64,000 bases of DNA, taken from assembly GCA_025782575.1 (NCBI GenBank), contig JALGYY010000009.1, positions 124,001 to 188,000 of the forward strand, read 5' to 3'. The notes beneath the pieces are model-generated. The model was not told the DNA's origin. It saw only the letters and a list, made by a program, of their open reading frames with translations, and searched no databases. The stretch is from a bacterium. GTDB lineage: Bacteria; Orphanbacterota; Orphanbacteria; Orphanbacterales; Orphanbacteraceae. Both the position numbers and the translations under genes were made by a program. Of the stretch, positions 43,620 through 51,008 are shown one piece after another. The stretch's first letter is position 1. Each line of letters begins with the position of its first letter.

Positions 43620-45182
43620 ATGCTAAAGCGGATCGTCTTGTTGTTGTTGGGTGTGCTCATGGCCTACGTACCTCAGGCTGCGCTTGCCGGTGACACGGAG
43701 CAGAAACCGTTTCTGGATCTATCCGGGTTCTATGCTTTCGACGCATACAGCCAGAACAACTTCTTCCTCGGAAGGAGCGGGCAGGCGGTTGAGGATGCCG
43801 AAGCGGTCGGTCAGACACCGACGGTCGGCGGCGTATCCGACAAGGACAACTATGCGGTTCAACTATTCCGGATCCACATGGAATTCGGATATGAAAACGT
43901 GCATGCAGTGGTTCGGGGAGATCTGGCGCAGAGCATCTGGGGAATCGATAACTCCCAGCGCGACACCGATCGGCCCGGCTTTTCCAACATCTTCAACAAC
44001 AAGGACACCGGATTCGAAACGCACTGGGACTGGGCCTATATCGACGCCACCCATCCCGAATACGGCCTGAACGCCAAACTCGGCCGCCAGAAAGTCGCCC
44101 TCGGGAATCTTCTGATTCTCGACCAGGACGGCGACGCGATCATCGTATCCAAGAAGTTCGATGACAGCGGCAGCCTGATTCTCGGTTGGTCCAAGATGTC
44201 CGAAGGGGTCGACGGCCTCTCCGACGAGGATGCCGAGTTTGCCGGGAGCGATGTTCGTGATGCCACGCTCTATCTGGCCCAGTACAAGGCGATGGTCCGC
44301 GGTTGGCTCATCAACCCGTTTCTCGCCTACTACAATGACAATGGCGACGGCGATATGACCTCCTATATCCCGAACGGCTTCCAGTACATGAAGGCCCGTT
44401 TCACTCCGAATATCTCCTCGGCCACCGCATTCGGTCTGAACGTCAAAGGCAAAAAAGGTCTGGTTGCAGTGAAAGGCGAGATTGACTTCCTGACCGGAAC
44501 GGATGACATCAGCAATACGAGTTCCGGGCCCGCCCAGGTTCTCGACGTGAACGACGGTGACCTTTCCGGGTTCAATCTTTACGTCGACGCCAAAGTGGAT
44601 GCCGGTCCGAATAACTTCAAGGTCGGTGGCGTGATCGGTATCGGTTCCGGTGACGACGACCCGATGGACGGCGACGGCAATATCAACAAAATCCGCACCA
44701 ACGGTTTCTTCTATGTGAACGAGATCTGGGAAGACTCCGTCATGCCCGATGAACTGGGCATCACTCCACAGGGTCTCGGCTCACCGGCTTCGCGAGGTTA
44801 CCGGGAGTTCGAGAACACGACGCTCGTGCAGTTGAATGCTTCAGTAGATGTCCATCCCAAGGTCAACGCATTCATTTCAGGTACCTGGATGAAAGCGACC
44901 GAAGAGATCTACGCATGGGCGTCGGCAACGGACGCTGACGGCAATGTCACGGCCGCTTCACTGGCCGGCGTAGACAGCGCGGACGATCTCGGTTTCGAGG
45001 TTGACGGCAAGGTGACCTGGAAGATGTCGAAGGGCCTCTTGTGGATCTTCCGTGGCGGCGCGTTCTTCCCGGGTGACGCGGCAGGCTATCTTGTCAACGG
45101 TACCGCGGACTATGACGACACGGCATGGGAAGCTCGGACCACTGTCAAGTTCGGCTTCGACGGTGTCAGGATCGGTGGTTAG
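43620..45182 (+). CDS. Porin-like outer-membrane beta-barrel at the head of the nap locus
   Basis: This 520-residue protein has a signal peptide (MLKRIVLLLLGVLMAYVPQAALA). The mature part alternates polar and hydrophobic residues with many aromatic-ended strands (YAVQLFRIHMEFGY, VHAVVRGDLAQSIWG, YGLNAKLGRQKVALGNLLIL, GWLINPFLAYYND), typical of a 16-18-stranded barrel of the alginate-export or nitrate-related porin type. The last residues (TTVKFGFDGVRIGG) do not end in the classical aromatic residue. It lies 40 bases upstream of the napM start, with the strong AGGAGGGGGAGG before its own ATG, so it is probably expressed with the Nap genes. A role in letting nitrate or nitrite cross the outer membrane is inference. 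Confidence 0.75.
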   Translation: MLKRIVLLLLGVLMAYVPQAALAGDTEQKPFLDLSGFYAFDAYSQNNFFLGRSGQAVEDAEAVGQTPTVGGVSDKDNYAVQLFRIHMEFGYENVHAVVRGDLAQSIWGIDNSQRDTDRPGFSNIFNNKDTGFETHWDWAYIDATHPEYGLNAKLGRQKVALGNLLILDQDGDAIIVSKKFDDSGSLILGWSKMSEGVDGLSDEDAEFAGSDVRDATLYLAQYKAMVRGWLINPFLAYYNDNGDGDMTSYIPNGFQYMKARFTPNISSATAFGLNVKGKKGLVAVKGEIDFLTGTDDISNTSSGPAQVLDVNDGDLSGFNLYVDAKVDAGPNNFKVGGVIGIGSGDDDPMDGDGNINKIRTNGFFYVNEIWEDSVMPDELGITPQGLGSPASRGYREFENTTLVQLNASVDVHPKVNAFISGTWMKATEEIYAWASATDADGNVTAASLAGVDSADDLGFEVDGKVTWKMSKGLLWIFRGGAFFPGDAAGYLVNGTADYDDTAWEARTTVKFGFDGVRIGG

Positions 45183-45222
45183 CCCCTCGATCGGGAACCC
45201 CAACAGGGGGGAGGAATTCAAA

Positions 45223-45645
45223 ATGGTCCGCAGAATAACCTTCGGCGCCGCAGCGGTTGTCGGCCTCATCGGCCTGCATGTGCTGTTTCTGGCGCCACTG
45301 CTCGGGGTAGGTGATTTGCTTTTTGCCGCCGGCGGCGAAGAAATCACACACCCTGAACTGGATGCGGAAGAATTAGGAACGGAGTGCCAAGTCTGTCACG
45401 CGGAGCATACGCCCGATGTGGTTGATGATTGGTACGCAGGTCCCCACGGCAAGTTCATAGTGAAGTGCTTCGTGTGTCATGGTTCCCTCGAAGGTAACTT
45501 TGAAGCGGTGCCGACAACGGACCGGTGTATTAGCTGCCATTCCGTGCAGTCGCACTCGATGGATACGGAGTTCATGCAGGGGAAGAACTGCTTTACCTGT
45601 CATCCGAATCATCTTTTGAAGCCGCATCTCGCCGTAGTGGAATAG
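45223..45645 (+). CDS. napM: Tetraheme cytochrome c, NapM-type
   Basis: This 140-residue protein has one N-terminal hydrophobic segment (about 8-30; signal or anchor) and four CxxCH sites: CQVCH at 55, CFVCH at 82, CISCH at 102 and CFTCH at 123. The nap locus of Desulfovibrio desulfuricans lacks NapB and contains a tetraheme cytochrome NapM just before napA; the order and haem count here match that. It should deliver electrons to NapA in the periplasm. ATG 45223 follows GGGGGGAGG. The stop is 10 bases before napA. A NapC/NrfH-type protein is less likely because the family's conserved long first helix and size (about 190 residues) are missing. Confidence 0.85.
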   Translation: MVRRITFGAAAVVGLIGLHVLFLAPLLGVGDLLFAAGGEEITHPELDAEELGTECQVCHAEHTPDVVDDWYAGPHGKFIVKCFVCHGSLEGNFEAVPTTDRCISCHSVQSHSMDTEFMQGKNCFTCHPNHLLKPHLAVVE

Positions 45646-45655
45646 GGAGATCGCC

Positions 45656-47905
45656 ATGAGTTTGACGAGAAGGGAATTCTTGATACGCACCGCGGCTGCT
45701 TCTGCTGTCGCTGCGTTGGGCGATCCGACGAAGGTGCTTGCGCAGAAATCGGACGGAATCGTCTGGACCAAGGGCGTCTGCCGCTACTGCGGCACCGGCT
45801 GTGGTCTCTATAAGGGAGTCAAAGACGGCAAACTTGTCGCCGTGCAGGGGGACAAAGAGAATCACAACGCCGGTTTCCTTTGTCTGAAGGGCTTTCTGCT
45901 GCCCCAGATACTTTACGATTCAGAAAGACTCACCCATCCGCTCATTCGAAAGAACGGGGAGTTCGTCAGGGCGAGCTGGGATGAGGCGATGGATCTCATC
46001 GCGAGCAAGTTCACGGAATCGGTTAAAGCGAACGGTCCTGATTCAGTCGCTTTTTACGGATCGGGGCAGGCATATACGGAGGAGTCCTACGCAGCGAACA
46101 AGCTCTTCCGGGCCGGATTCAAAACGAACAATATCGAGGGTAACCCCCGTTTGTGCATGGCATCCGCTGTCGGAGGCTATGTAACCACATTCGGCAAAGA
46201 CGAGCCGATGGGATGTTACGAGGATATTGATCACGCCGATGTCTTTTTCCTGATCGGTTCCAACACGGCTGAGTCCCATCCGATCATCTTCCGGAGGATC
46301 GCGCAAAGGAAAGAGCGTGACCCGGATGTGAAAGTGATCGTTGTCGATCCGCGGCGTACGCCAACGGCGCGCATTGCGGATCTTCACATGCAGTTCAAGC
46401 CGGGAACCGACCTCGCCATTCTAAATGCGATGGCTCACGTTATCGTGAAAGAGGGGATGGCGGACGAAGGCTTTGTGAAAGATCATCTCACTTTCGGTGC
46501 GGTCAAGACTGTCGACAAAACCTGGCAGGACTATCTGGCATTTCTGGAAGACTTCACGCCCGAGAAGGCGTCGGAGATTTCAGGGACCCCTGCCGATCAG
46601 ATTGTCGAAGCGGCCCGCCTGTTCGGCGCTCTAGGCCGGAAGAGCCTTTCTTTCTGGACAATGGGGCTGAACCAGCGGACCCGCGGAGTCTGGGCGAACA
46701 ACCTCGTACATAACCTGCACCTGGTGACAGGTAAGATCGGTGTGCCCGGTTCGTCATCATTTTCGCTCACCGGCCAGCCGAATGCGTGCGGCGGCGTGCG
46801 TGATCAGGGTGGCCTGGCTCATCTGCTCCCCTATGGACGTCTCTCCGGGAAGCCCGAGCATCGGGCTCAGATGGAGAAACTCTGGGGTCTCAGCCCGGGT
46901 ACGCTCCCGGACCGGCCGGGGAAGCACGCAATCGATATGTTCCGGGCTGTCGAGAGTGGTGACATCAAGTGTATCTATATTATGTGCACTAATCCGGGTC
47001 AGACACTTCCGAATTCCAACCGGTACCGTCCGGCCATTGAAAGTTCGAATACATTTGTTGTGGTGAGCGACATTTACCCGACAAGAACAACCGAACTGGC
47101 CGACGTCATTCTGCCCGCAGCGGCATGGTCGGAAAAAGAAGGGGTCTTCGGGTGCAGTGAGCGCCGTTACCAGCTCGATGCCAAAGTGGTCGAGCCGGCC
47201 GGCGAGGCTCGCCCCGACTTCAACATCCTGGTCGATTTTGCCAGACGGACCGGTCACGGAGATCTGCTGCCGTTCGAAACACCGGCCGAGGCGTGGGACG
47301 AGATTCGTGAGATCGCCAAGGATACGCCCTACCGGTTCTACGGCATCACTCGCGAACGGCTCCACAAGGAGCCCGGAATTCTCTGGCCCTGCCCGACGGA
47401 AGATCATCCGGGGACGAAGCGCCGCTACGTGAAGGGTGAAGACCCTGTCGTTCCGGCCGACTGGGACAAGAGGATCTGCTTCTACGGCAGGCCGGACAAA
47501 CGTGCCGTAGTCTGGCTCCGTCCACAGAAGGATCCGGAGGAGATTCCGGATGCCGAGTACCCGTTCTACTTCACCACCGGTGGTGTGATCGAGCATTGGC
47601 ACACAGGCACGATGACCATGAAGTGTAAAGAACTGAAACATGCCAAGGCGCACGCTGAGCTCGAGATTCATCCTGACGACGCCAAGAAGATCGGCGTCAG
47701 GCATGGTGATAAGGTCAAGGTTGAGTCACGCCGCGGGCACGTTACTTTCCCCGCCAATGTGACCGACACTTCGCCTCCGGGTATGGTGTTCGTCCACATG
47801 CACGATCCGGACCTCATGGTCAACAAGATCACGATCGACGCATTCGATCCGGGATCGAAGCAGCCTGAGTTCAAGATCTGCGCGGTGAAGATGGAGAAGG
47901 TTTGA
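45656..47905 (+). CDS. napA: Periplasmic nitrate reductase catalytic subunit
   Basis: The 749-residue molybdoenzyme has a Tat signal (TRREFLIRTAAASAVAAL). The 4Fe-4S cluster ligands are Cys42, Cys45, Cys49 and Cys76 in CRYCGTGC and FLCLKG, with the electron-transfer Lys78. The molybdenum ligand is Cys167 in NPRLCMASAVGGY, as in NapA; assimilatory and formate enzymes differ around this point. The bis-MGD contacts include GSNTAESHPI and VVDPRRTPTA. The C-terminal domain ends with AVKMEKV. The length is close to the monomeric Desulfovibrio NapA and shorter than the NapB-dependent enzymes. Reduction of nitrate to nitrite in the periplasm is the expected role. The stop overlaps the napD start. Confidence 0.92.
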   Translation: MSLTRREFLIRTAAASAVAALGDPTKVLAQKSDGIVWTKGVCRYCGTGCGLYKGVKDGKLVAVQGDKENHNAGFLCLKGFLLPQILYDSERLTHPLIRKNGEFVRASWDEAMDLIASKFTESVKANGPDSVAFYGSGQAYTEESYAANKLFRAGFKTNNIEGNPRLCMASAVGGYVTTFGKDEPMGCYEDIDHADVFFLIGSNTAESHPIIFRRIAQRKERDPDVKVIVVDPRRTPTARIADLHMQFKPGTDLAILNAMAHVIVKEGMADEGFVKDHLTFGAVKTVDKTWQDYLAFLEDFTPEKASEISGTPADQIVEAARLFGALGRKSLSFWTMGLNQRTRGVWANNLVHNLHLVTGKIGVPGSSSFSLTGQPNACGGVRDQGGLAHLLPYGRLSGKPEHRAQMEKLWGLSPGTLPDRPGKHAIDMFRAVESGDIKCIYIMCTNPGQTLPNSNRYRPAIESSNTFVVVSDIYPTRTTELADVILPAAAWSEKEGVFGCSERRYQLDAKVVEPAGEARPDFNILVDFARRTGHGDLLPFETPAEAWDEIREIAKDTPYRFYGITRERLHKEPGILWPCPTEDHPGTKRRYVKGEDPVVPADWDKRICFYGRPDKRAVVWLRPQKDPEEIPDAEYPFYFTTGGVIEHWHTGTMTMKCKELKHAKAHAELEIHPDDAKKIGVRHGDKVKVESRRGHVTFPANVTDTSPPGMVFVHMHDPDLMVNKITIDAFDPGSKQPEFKICAVKMEKV

Positions 47906-48204
47906 TGGCCGGAAACGGAAATTTTCATAAACATGGGTCCGACCGTTTCTCGGGCGAAGGAATGCCGCTGATCGTCGGGGCTGTCGTCGAGACCGTAGCC
48001 GACAAAGCGGATGACGTCGCCGAGCGACTCGTGCGAATCGATGGGCTGGAAGTGGTCGGCCGTAAAGCGGGCCGCCGCATCGCTGTTGTCTGGGACACAC
48101 CGGACGGCAACCAGATTGCGAAGCAAATCGAGGAGCTGGTTCGATCCGACGAAGAGATCATCGGGGTCTTCCCGACGTTTGCCGGTCACAACGAAGAGGA
48201 CTGA
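47905..48204 (+). CDS. napD: NapD-like chaperone for NapA maturation
   Basis: This 99-residue cytosolic protein matches NapD, a small ferredoxin-fold chaperone that binds the Tat signal of NapA until the cofactor is loaded. Visible elements are LIVGAVVETVADKADDVAERL, IDGLEVVGRKAGRRIAVVWD and QIEELVRSDEEIIGVFPTFAGHNEE (read in parts), the last matching the V-x-x-x-x-x-Y/F-H pattern of NapD. I chose ATG 47905, which overlaps the napA TGA by one base and has GGAGAAGG upstream. The N-terminal 20 residues (His- and Gly-rich) are longer than usual. Confidence 0.85.
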   Translation: MAGNGNFHKHGSDRFSGEGMPLIVGAVVETVADKADDVAERLVRIDGLEVVGRKAGRRIAVVWDTPDGNQIAKQIEELVRSDEEIIGVFPTFAGHNEED

Positions 48205-48218
48205 TCGACACATTCCCC

Positions 48219-48260
48219 ACCCGGGTGGGCCCCCGAATTCGTTCGGCGGGCCCACCGGGT
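48219..48260 (+). terminator. Strong intra-operonic hairpin between napD and napG
   Basis: ACCCGGGTGGGCCC (48219-48232) pairs with GGGCCCACCGGGT (48248-48260) with a single bulge, and is followed by TGTTGATC. It lies in the 80-base gap between napD and napG. It may be a partial terminator or an mRNA-stabilising stem setting different levels for napMAD and napGH. Confidence 0.6.
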
Positions 48261-48284
48261 TGTTGATCCCACATCGAGATTAGG

Positions 48285-48788
48285 TTGAAACGCAGCGGGC
48301 ATCGTAGATCATTCCTTAACTGGTTCTTTGCAAAAGAGCTGCGTCCCCCCGGCGCCAGGGAAGAAGACGAGTTTCTTCAGCTCTGTATCAAGTGCGACCG
48401 TTGCATCGCTTCCTGTCCCTATCAATCGATCAAACCGGCCGGATGGAAATACGGCCTGTCAGTAGGGACTCCCGTGATCGAGCCCCGGGAGATGCCCTGC
48501 TATCTCTGCATGATCTGCCCCGATGTCTGCCCCACCGGCGCACTTGAACCGCTTGCGGATCACGAAGTGGATATGGGAGTGGCGGTGATCGATCAGGAGA
48601 CCTGCTACGCCTATCGGGGGATCGTATGCCGGGCCTGTGTCGACGCATGTCCTTTCCAGGGGGAGGCGATCGACATCACTCTGTCACTGGAGCCGGTCGT
48701 TCATTCCCGGCAGTGCGTCGGCTGCGGTATCTGCGTCAAAGTCTGCCCATCAGACCCGGAGGCGATTCAGGTTGTCCGTGCCGAGTAA
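48285..48788 (+). CDS. napG: NapG-like polyferredoxin with four 4Fe-4S clusters
   Basis: The 167-residue protein contains four cysteine groups: CIKCDRCIASCP (34-45), CYLCMICPDVCP (72-83), the C107/CRACVDACP group (115-122) and CVGCGICVKVCP (144-155). This is the NapG/MauM arrangement. NapG with NapH forms a quinol dehydrogenase feeding electrons to the Nap system, replacing or assisting NapC. The N-terminus (KRSGHRRSFLNWFF) has an RR pair but no good hydrophobic Tat stretch, so export by its own signal is doubtful. The start is a TTG at 48285 with AGATTAGG very close; an upstream start is not available before a stop. It overlaps napH by 11 bases. Confidence 0.85.
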   Translation: MKRSGHRRSFLNWFFAKELRPPGAREEDEFLQLCIKCDRCIASCPYQSIKPAGWKYGLSVGTPVIEPREMPCYLCMICPDVCPTGALEPLADHEVDMGVAVIDQETCYAYRGIVCRACVDACPFQGEAIDITLSLEPVVHSRQCVGCGICVKVCPSDPEAIQVVRAE

Positions 48789-49722
48789 GAAGAAGGGGGG
48801 ATTCCGCTGGACCTTCTGGAGAAGGACCAGCCAGTTTTTGCTTCTGCTCTTCTTCGCCCTTCTACCTGTTACATACCGGTCTGGCCAGGTCGACGTGATC
48901 GGTACTCTGGCGTCACTCCAGATCGGGCCGATTCACCTGGTCGATCCCGCGACCGGTATCTCGACGGCGCTGGCGGCCCGGTCGGTCCATACCGCCCTCC
49001 TGACCGGCATGATCCTGCCGCTACTTCTTGCTTTCGCTCTCGGGCCGGTATTCTGTTCATGGGTCTGTCCGTGGGGGCTTCTGTCGGAAATGATCGACAA
49101 GTTGCTTCGGAGGCGCGCCCGTCCCGTCCCCGATTGGGTAGCAAAGCTTCGATGGACGTTTCTGGGGGGTCTGTTTGCGATCTCGCTCGGAATCGGTTCA
49201 CCGATCGTCGCGACGATTTCCGCGCCCCGCCTGCTGACCGAGCTCCCGATGGATCTGATTTTTCTGGGAGGCGCATCGGCGGGCACGGTGGTTCTGCTCG
49301 GAGTTCTGCTCGTTCTCGAGTTCGTGCTGCCGAGACGGCTCTGGTGCCGGGCGCTCTGTCCGGTGGGTTCGACGCTCGTGCTCCTCCGAACGCCCTGGAC
49401 AGCCACGATTCGATGGAAGAACGCCACCTGCATCACCGGCGGATTCGGCGGGCATTGCGTCAAGAACTGCCCCTGGAATCTCGATCCCCGCCGGATGGGG
49501 AAATTGAGCGGATGCACCAACTGTGCCCGGTGTATCGAAGTCTGCCCTCCTGAGCCGGTTACGCCCCTCTCTTTCAGTTCGGGTGATCTAGGCGATCGCG
49601 CGTCTGAAAAGGACGCGCTCGAATCGTTCAGACGAATCGGACGGAATAGATCGGCGGAAAATGGGAACCGAGAGAGCGCCACGAATCGCCCCCGTCGTCA
49701 GACAGGAACAGATTCCCTGTAG
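48778..49722 (+). CDS. napH: NapH-like membrane iron-sulfur protein (quinol dehydrogenase)
   Basis: The 314-residue protein has four or five transmembrane helices, two cytoplasmic CxxxCP motifs (FCSWVCPWG, WCRALCPVG) and a C-terminal ferredoxin part with CVKNCP and CTNCARCIEVCP. These are the hallmarks of NapH. It should oxidise quinol and pass electrons through NapG to NapM and NapA. The last 45 residues are polar and basic and probably disordered. GTG 48778 is chosen as start since it overlaps the napG end and precedes the first basic/hydrophobic pattern (MPSKKKGGFRWTFWRR). The open frame to 48637 is antisense-free but not NapH-like. The 3' end overlaps the convergent gene by 95 bases. Confidence 0.88.
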   Translation: MPSKKKGGFRWTFWRRTSQFLLLLFFALLPVTYRSGQVDVIGTLASLQIGPIHLVDPATGISTALAARSVHTALLTGMILPLLLAFALGPVFCSWVCPWGLLSEMIDKLLRRRARPVPDWVAKLRWTFLGGLFAISLGIGSPIVATISAPRLLTELPMDLIFLGGASAGTVVLLGVLLVLEFVLPRRLWCRALCPVGSTLVLLRTPWTATIRWKNATCITGGFGGHCVKNCPWNLDPRRMGKLSGCTNCARCIEVCPPEPVTPLSFSSGDLGDRASEKDALESFRRIGRNRSAENGNRESATNRPRRQTGTDSL

Positions 49723-50716
49723 TCGTCCCGAAAGCGAGCGTCTCTCCCGTCAAGTCGAGCGCGTGCCGGAAGGTCACATCGTAGGCGTCCGCCTGGGGGA
49801 GTCCCTTCCGGTGCCCGGTCCAAGTTTTTCCCCCGTTTTCGGTTCGGCAGACGACCAGCTTGCCGTCGATCGCCACCCTGGTTTCGTCTGAAATCGCCGG
49901 CACCACCCATGCAGTTTCGGCGCTCTGTTTGTGCACCGCAATTGCGAAGCCGAAGTTCGCAGGTCCCCCTTTCTCTGAAATGTCGGTCCATGTCTTCGCG
50001 CCGTCAGTGCTCCGGAAGATCCCGCAATGGTTCTGCTGCCATAGAACGTTGAAATCACTCGGGCTCGCCACCATGAGATGGGGATCATGGCCCACTTCGG
50101 CATCAGGATCGGGCAGAAAATCCGCTCGAAGGCCCTTATTTCTCGGTGCCCAGGTCTCCAGGCTGTCTGTCGACTCGAACACGCCGGCCACGCTCACGCC
50201 GACGAGAACTCTTGAAGTGTCGTTCGGATCGATACAGATCGAGTGGATGCCGGCCTGGTCCCTGCCGCCGCCGAACCAGCTCTCTTTGCGTGACGGATGG
50301 TCCCAGAGGGACCGAACGAGCTTGAAAGAGGCGCCGCCGTCGTCACTCTGGAAGAGGCCCCCCGGCTCCGTGCCGATATAGATGCGGTCCGGCTGATCCC
50401 CGAGTGCCGGCTGAAGAATCCAGAGATAGCGTGTGGCCGCTTCCAGATCGTCCTTGATCTTCTCTCCTTCGGGATACTTCGGCGCGGCGAGTGCTTCCCA
50501 CGTGGCCCCCCGATCGGCGGATCGCTCCAGTTTCTGGCCCCAGTGGCCATGATCGAGACAGGCCCATAATAATCCCGTTCGGGAATCGATCGTGGCATAG
50601 GGGATCGGGATGCCGAGATGGGCCACCGTCCTGACCTTCCAGTCCCCCCCCTTTTTTCCCATTACAAAGAGGCCCTTACGTGTGCCGAGTACGAGAGTCG
50701 ACCGGGAATCGCTCAT
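49628..50716 (-). CDS. BNR/YCF48-like beta-propeller protein
   Basis: This 362-residue protein contains repeated Asp-box (BNR) motifs: RSADRGATWEAL, QSDDGGASFKLV, ESTDSLETWAP, RSTDGAKTWTD, RTENGGKTWTG and LSDDGGDSWRSL. It opens with LVLGTRKGLFVM. The sequence is often annotated as exo-alpha-sialidase, but no sialidase arginine triad or FRIP motif is visible, so I call it a propeller of unknown function. It has no signal peptide and should be cytosolic. ATG 50716 follows GGAGG. It starts one base after the stop of the MoaD/ThiS-type carrier gene, so the two proteins may work together. The 3' end overlaps napH by 95 bases. Confidence 0.8.
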   Translation of the reverse strand: MSDSRSTLVLGTRKGLFVMGKKGGDWKVRTVAHLGIPIPYATIDSRTGLLWACLDHGHWGQKLERSADRGATWEALAAPKYPEGEKIKDDLEAATRYLWILQPALGDQPDRIYIGTEPGGLFQSDDGGASFKLVRSLWDHPSRKESWFGGGRDQAGIHSICIDPNDTSRVLVGVSVAGVFESTDSLETWAPRNKGLRADFLPDPDAEVGHDPHLMVASPSDFNVLWQQNHCGIFRSTDGAKTWTDISEKGGPANFGFAIAVHKQSAETAWVVPAISDETRVAIDGKLVVCRTENGGKTWTGHRKGLPQADAYDVTFRHALDLTGETLAFGTTTGNLFLSDDGGDSWRSLGSHFPPIYSVRFV

Positions 50717-50717
50717 C

Positions 50718-50993
50718 TCAACCTCCGGAGAGTGCCTGTAGAACAAAGATTTTGTCGGTATCTTCCACTTTGTCTGTAAGGCGTTTCTGATCGTGAATGA
50801 TTTCGTTGCCGATGAAAATGTTGACGTGCTGGCGGAGGGCGCCCTGATCATCCACCAGGTAGCCTCCCATGCCGGGGTACTTGTCTTCCAGAGCGCGTAC
50901 GATCTCGGAAACCGTAGCGCCCGGGACTTCCACATCCTGTTCGAGTGCGGGGAAGAATCGTGCAAGGTGCTGCGTGAATCGAACGGTCGCCAT
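50718..50993 (-). CDS. Free MoaD/ThiS-family sulfur carrier protein
   Basis: This 91-residue beta-grasp protein ends in the functional Gly-Gly (FVLQALSGG), with the family pattern MATVRFTQHLARFF, TVSEIVRALEDKYPGMGGYL and HVNIFIGNEII. The C-terminus can be adenylated by an E1 enzyme and loaded with sulfur as a thiocarboxylate. The window has one E1 enzyme, the fusion at 36171-37706, which could serve it. No molybdopterin synthase large subunit (MoaE) or thiazole gene is nearby. Neighbours are DUF4301 (15 bases upstream) and the BNR propeller downstream. The use of the sulfur is unknown: cofactor, cysteine or tRNA thiolation are possible. Confidence 0.88.
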   Translation of the reverse strand: MATVRFTQHLARFFPALEQDVEVPGATVSEIVRALEDKYPGMGGYLVDDQGALRQHVNIFIGNEIIHDQKRLTDKVEDTDKIFVLQALSGG

Positions 50994-51008
50994 CGAAACC
51001 TCCTTCGC

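Noticed and set aside
45223-45645. NapC/NrfH-type quinol dehydrogenase
   Set aside because: It is too short, its haem spacing is unlike NapC, and the NapM precedent fits better.
45656-47905. Formate dehydrogenase instead of NapA
   Set aside because: The molybdenum-site context NPRLCMASAV, absence of selenocysteine or a formate-type His-Arg pair, and the flanking napM, napD, napG and napH favour nitrate reductase.
49628-50716. Annotation as an active exo-alpha-sialidase
   Set aside because: Only Asp-box repeats are seen. The arginine triad context and signal peptide expected of sialidases are not visible.
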